Assembly (NCBI GenBank): GCA_050123275.1
Contig: JASFHK010000002.1
Coordinates: 1-64,000 of the forward strand
DNA length: 64,000 nucleotides
From: E44-bin88 sp050123275
GTDB lineage: Bacteria > Chloroflexota > Dehalococcoidia > Dehalococcoidales > BS750m-G39
Direction: 5' to 3'
A program made the translations under genes and the position numbers. Within the stretch, counting starts at the first letter, position 1. Each line of letters opens with the position of its first letter. Below the pieces are notes generated by a model. That model was not told the DNA's origin. It was given only the letters and a program-made list of their open reading frames with translations, and did not search any database. This document shows, in pieces, positions 61,790 to 64,000 of the stretch.

Positions 61790-64000
61790 ATGGCAAAAAT
61801 AACCGCTCTGGTGTCGCTGCTGCTTCTGGGGCTGCTCGGCGTCACGGCTACGGCCGGCGCCGATGCAAACGCCTCGGAATGGTCAACAGTCAACATACCT
61901 GCCGCGGGAAGCGGCGGCGGCTGGGTTCTGGCACCCGGCTCGGACCTTTCCCACCTGAGCCCGGCCGGGGACGGCAGCCTCTACGCCCTCCTCAAGGAAA
62001 GCACGCCGCGGCTGATGAGGTCGGACGACGGGGGGCTGAGCTGGACGGAGACGGGCTACGCGGGTGAAGTGGTCGATATCGTCGGCACCCGGGACGGCCT
62101 CTACCTCACCGACGGCGCCAACGTCTACAAGAGCGCCGACGGCACAGCTTTCAACGCCATAACCGCCGGCGGGCTGCCCGTCTTCGATGAAAATGAGAGC
62201 ATCAGCTGCCTCGATGTCGGCTACGACGGCAGCCATCACCCCCTGGTCTTCATCGGCACCGCCGACAGCGACCCCGGCCAGTGGGGCGGCATTTACTACC
62301 TCGACGAAGATAGTTTCGGAGCGGAGTGGACGGACATGATGGTGGCGGGCTATGACATCCGCGCCATCGCCGCCGCGCCGCAGTTCGACCATGATTTCCA
62401 CCTGGTCGCGCTGGGCAGCGACGCTAGCCGCAGCTATATCCTCAACAACGAGGGCGTCATCGGGGAATGGACGCCGGCCATCGAGCTGCTCAAGGATAAC
62501 GTAAGCAGCTTCGCCGCCGACAGCGCCAGCCGTATCCGCTTTAGCGCCGACTTCGAGGCCTTCTACGAGCTTTTCGTGGGGGTGAGAGCCGGCGGCAACG
62601 GAGGCGTCTTCCGGGTCAACCAGACCGACGCCTATGATTCGGGCATTGACGCCGACGTGGTGAGCCTGGCCCTGGCCGAGGACGGCGAAAGCCTAGAGCT
62701 GCTGGCGGGGGGCGCCGGCGGCGGGCTCTGGCACAGCCCCGACGCGGGAGAGAGCTGGGCGCCGAGCCGCAAAGCGCCCTCGGGCGACGGGGCGGTCTAC
62801 GTCAGTCTCGCCGCCGACTATAGTGAAAGCGGCCTCGCCTACGCCGCCAGCGGCGGCAACGGCAGCGCCTTTTCCCGGAGCTTAGACGGGGGCCTTACCT
62901 GGAACCAGCTCAGCCTCATCGACGCCGAAATCGACGATATCGTCGACCTGGCGCCGTCGCCCGCCTACAGCCTGGATAACGTCCTCTTCATGCTAACTGC
63001 GGACGGCGGGGAGCACAGCCTCTGGCGCCGCCGCGACGGAGACTGGGAGAGAATACTCTACGGCGGGCCGTCCGGGGTGCTGGACATGGTGGCGCTCTCA
63101 CCGGGCTACTACGAAGATAACGTCGTCCTCGTCGCCGGCGTCGGCGACGGCAAAGCCTCGATTTGGCGCTCTGAGGACGGCGGACAGAGCTTTAGGCGCC
63201 GCGTCACGCCTTTGACCGTGGACGTCTGGGCGATAGTTGACGGCAGCAACTGGTTCATCGGCGGCTTTGACGGGGACAAAGGAAGGGTCTACCGGGTGAG
63301 CAACGGCGGGGTGAGCTATCCCTCCGGGGCCGACGTCGGCGACCAGCCTTTAAGCTCGATATCCATTTCCCCCGAATACGATCAGGACGAAACGATAGTG
63401 GCGGGTAACGAAGCGGGCCGGGTCTACCTTTCGGGTGATAACGGCCAGAACTTCGCACCGTTACCCCCCAGCGCCGTTTCAGGGCCTCTCAGCGGCCGTG
63501 TCAGCGTCGCTTTCGACCCTGGCTACGCCAGCAACGGCATTGTCTATGCCGCCGGCGACAGCCCCGGCGAGGGCATCTACCGTTTCGTCATCAGCGACAG
63601 CGGCTGGGAAAACATCGACCGCCCCGAAGAGGGCATGATGGGCGCCACGGCCCTATCCGCCGCCGGGGTCCTTTACGCCGCCAATTTCGACGCTGACGGG
63701 GGCATGGAACGCTGCCTCGACCCGAGACACCGCCCCGGAGCCAGCTTCGACAGCGTCACCAAAGGGCTGGACGACGGCGCCAGGATGGTGGGGCTGTGGA
63801 TTCAAGGGCAGCAATTGTGGTCGATAGACAGCGCTAACGTCAAGCTGATGAGCTACTTGGACGGCCTGACCGCGCCCGTCGGCCTCGTCTCACCGCTTAA
63901 CGGAGCGCCGGGGGTGGGGCTGGTCATCGGGGAGGCGGCGATAAACGTCAGCCTCGACTGGGAAAGCCTGCCCGGCGCCACCAGCTACCAGTGGCAGCTT
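61790..64000 (+). CDS. Second secreted BNR-repeat surface protein, partial at window end
   Basis: 737 codons open to the end of the window with no stop. Starts MAKITALVSLLLLGLLGVTA with signal cleavage after TATAGA or DANA. Asp-box turns include SDDGGLSW, SPDAGESW, SLDGGLTW and SEDGGQSF. The segment ISCLDVGYDGSHHPLVFIGT matches ITCIDVAYNGANSPVVFIGT of the preceding protein, so the two are tandem paralogues; the last codons enter a fibronectin-like domain (WESLPGATSYQWQL). Codon usage is GC-rich, unlike the preceding gene. No ribosome binding site precedes the ATG. Confidence 0.85.
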   Translation, partial: MAKITALVSLLLLGLLGVTATAGADANASEWSTVNIPAAGSGGGWVLAPGSDLSHLSPAGDGSLYALLKESTPRLMRSDDGGLSWTETGYAGEVVDIVGTRDGLYLTDGANVYKSADGTAFNAITAGGLPVFDENESISCLDVGYDGSHHPLVFIGTADSDPGQWGGIYYLDEDSFGAEWTDMMVAGYDIRAIAAAPQFDHDFHLVALGSDASRSYILNNEGVIGEWTPAIELLKDNVSSFAADSASRIRFSADFEAFYELFVGVRAGGNGGVFRVNQTDAYDSGIDADVVSLALAEDGESLELLAGGAGGGLWHSPDAGESWAPSRKAPSGDGAVYVSLAADYSESGLAYAASGGNGSAFSRSLDGGLTWNQLSLIDAEIDDIVDLAPSPAYSLDNVLFMLTADGGEHSLWRRRDGDWERILYGGPSGVLDMVALSPGYYEDNVVLVAGVGDGKASIWRSEDGGQSFRRRVTPLTVDVWAIVDGSNWFIGGFDGDKGRVYRVSNGGVSYPSGADVGDQPLSSISISPEYDQDETIVAGNEAGRVYLSGDNGQNFAPLPPSAVSGPLSGRVSVAFDPGYASNGIVYAAGDSPGEGIYRFVISDSGWENIDRPEEGMMGATALSAAGVLYAANFDADGGMERCLDPRHRPGASFDSVTKGLDDGARMVGLWIQGQQLWSIDSANVKLMSYLDGLTAPVGLVSPLNGAPGVGLVIGEAAINVSLDWESLPGATSYQWQL

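Noticed and set aside
61759..62067. 102-residue frame starting at ATG 61759
   Set aside because: It runs out of frame with the second surface protein, which has a signal peptide and a much longer open frame from 61790.

Overview
The window is GC-rich bacterial chromosome with dense gene clusters, many 1-4 bp start/stop overlaps and short or absent 5' leaders. The gene content suggests an anaerobic Chloroflexota, most likely class Dehalococcoidia. The main reasons are an 11-subunit complex I with no NuoE/F/G, a partial TCA module beside a pyruvate carboxylase/transcarboxylase-type gene pair, a dnaJ-hspR-clp operon, a nickel/cobalt ECF transporter and large exported surface proteins. The assignment is inference; no rRNA or other phylogenetic marker was tested.

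Layout. 1-10.3 kb: central carbon block on the + strand (carboxyltransferase, biotin-carrying carboxyltransferase, two-subunit aconitase/isopropylmalate-dehydratase-type enzyme, isocitrate dehydrogenase, malate dehydrogenase, a small membrane protein, two-subunit class I fumarase, HIT protein). 10.2-14.0 kb: minus-strand NAD kinase/GNAT/Nudix operon, then membrane proteins and a lipoprotein. 14.1-24.6 kb: minus-strand nuoABCDHIJK-(two small ORFs)-LMN operon. 24.8-27.4 kb: GntR regulator with a membrane partner, then rsmD-coaD. 27.3-32.2 kb: cvpA, proC, leuS and an AT-rich DUF3800 gene on the minus strand. 32.4-38.9 kb: ychF, an alpha/beta hydrolase, a Fur-family regulator and a nickel/cobalt ECF operon (lipoprotein, NikL-like, CbiM, CbiQ, CbiO). 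39.1-41.0 kb: surface beta-helix protein. 41.2-46.0 kb: two VTT-domain membrane proteins flanking an AT-rich islet of about 3.1 kb that abuts the 3' end of a tRNA-Ala(GGC) gene and is bounded by copies of that 3' end. 46.1-50.5 kb: dnaJ-hspR-clp stress operon and a Nudix gene. 50.6-57.4 kb: pyrG, a 1001-residue lipoprotein with an embedded caspase-like domain, transaldolase and rho. 57.4-64 kb: an elaborate promoter/leader region driving a 1300-residue surface protein, followed by a paralogue cut by the window end.

How the genes fit together. The first block interconverts pyruvate, oxaloacetate, malate, fumarate and citrate/isocitrate/2-oxoglutarate for biosynthesis. The complex I without its NADH module probably takes electrons from ferredoxin or another donor. 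The Fur-like gene and the ECF operon share a 14-bp palindrome-like motif, suggesting one metal-controlled regulon.

Points of most interest are the apparent AUA start codon of mdh, the tRNA-Ala-bounded islet with two frameshifted genes, the caspase-like exported lipoprotein, the tandem-promoter and possibly pseudoknotted leader of the major surface protein, and the novel candidate Fur box. At least two dispersed intergenic repeat families run through the window.
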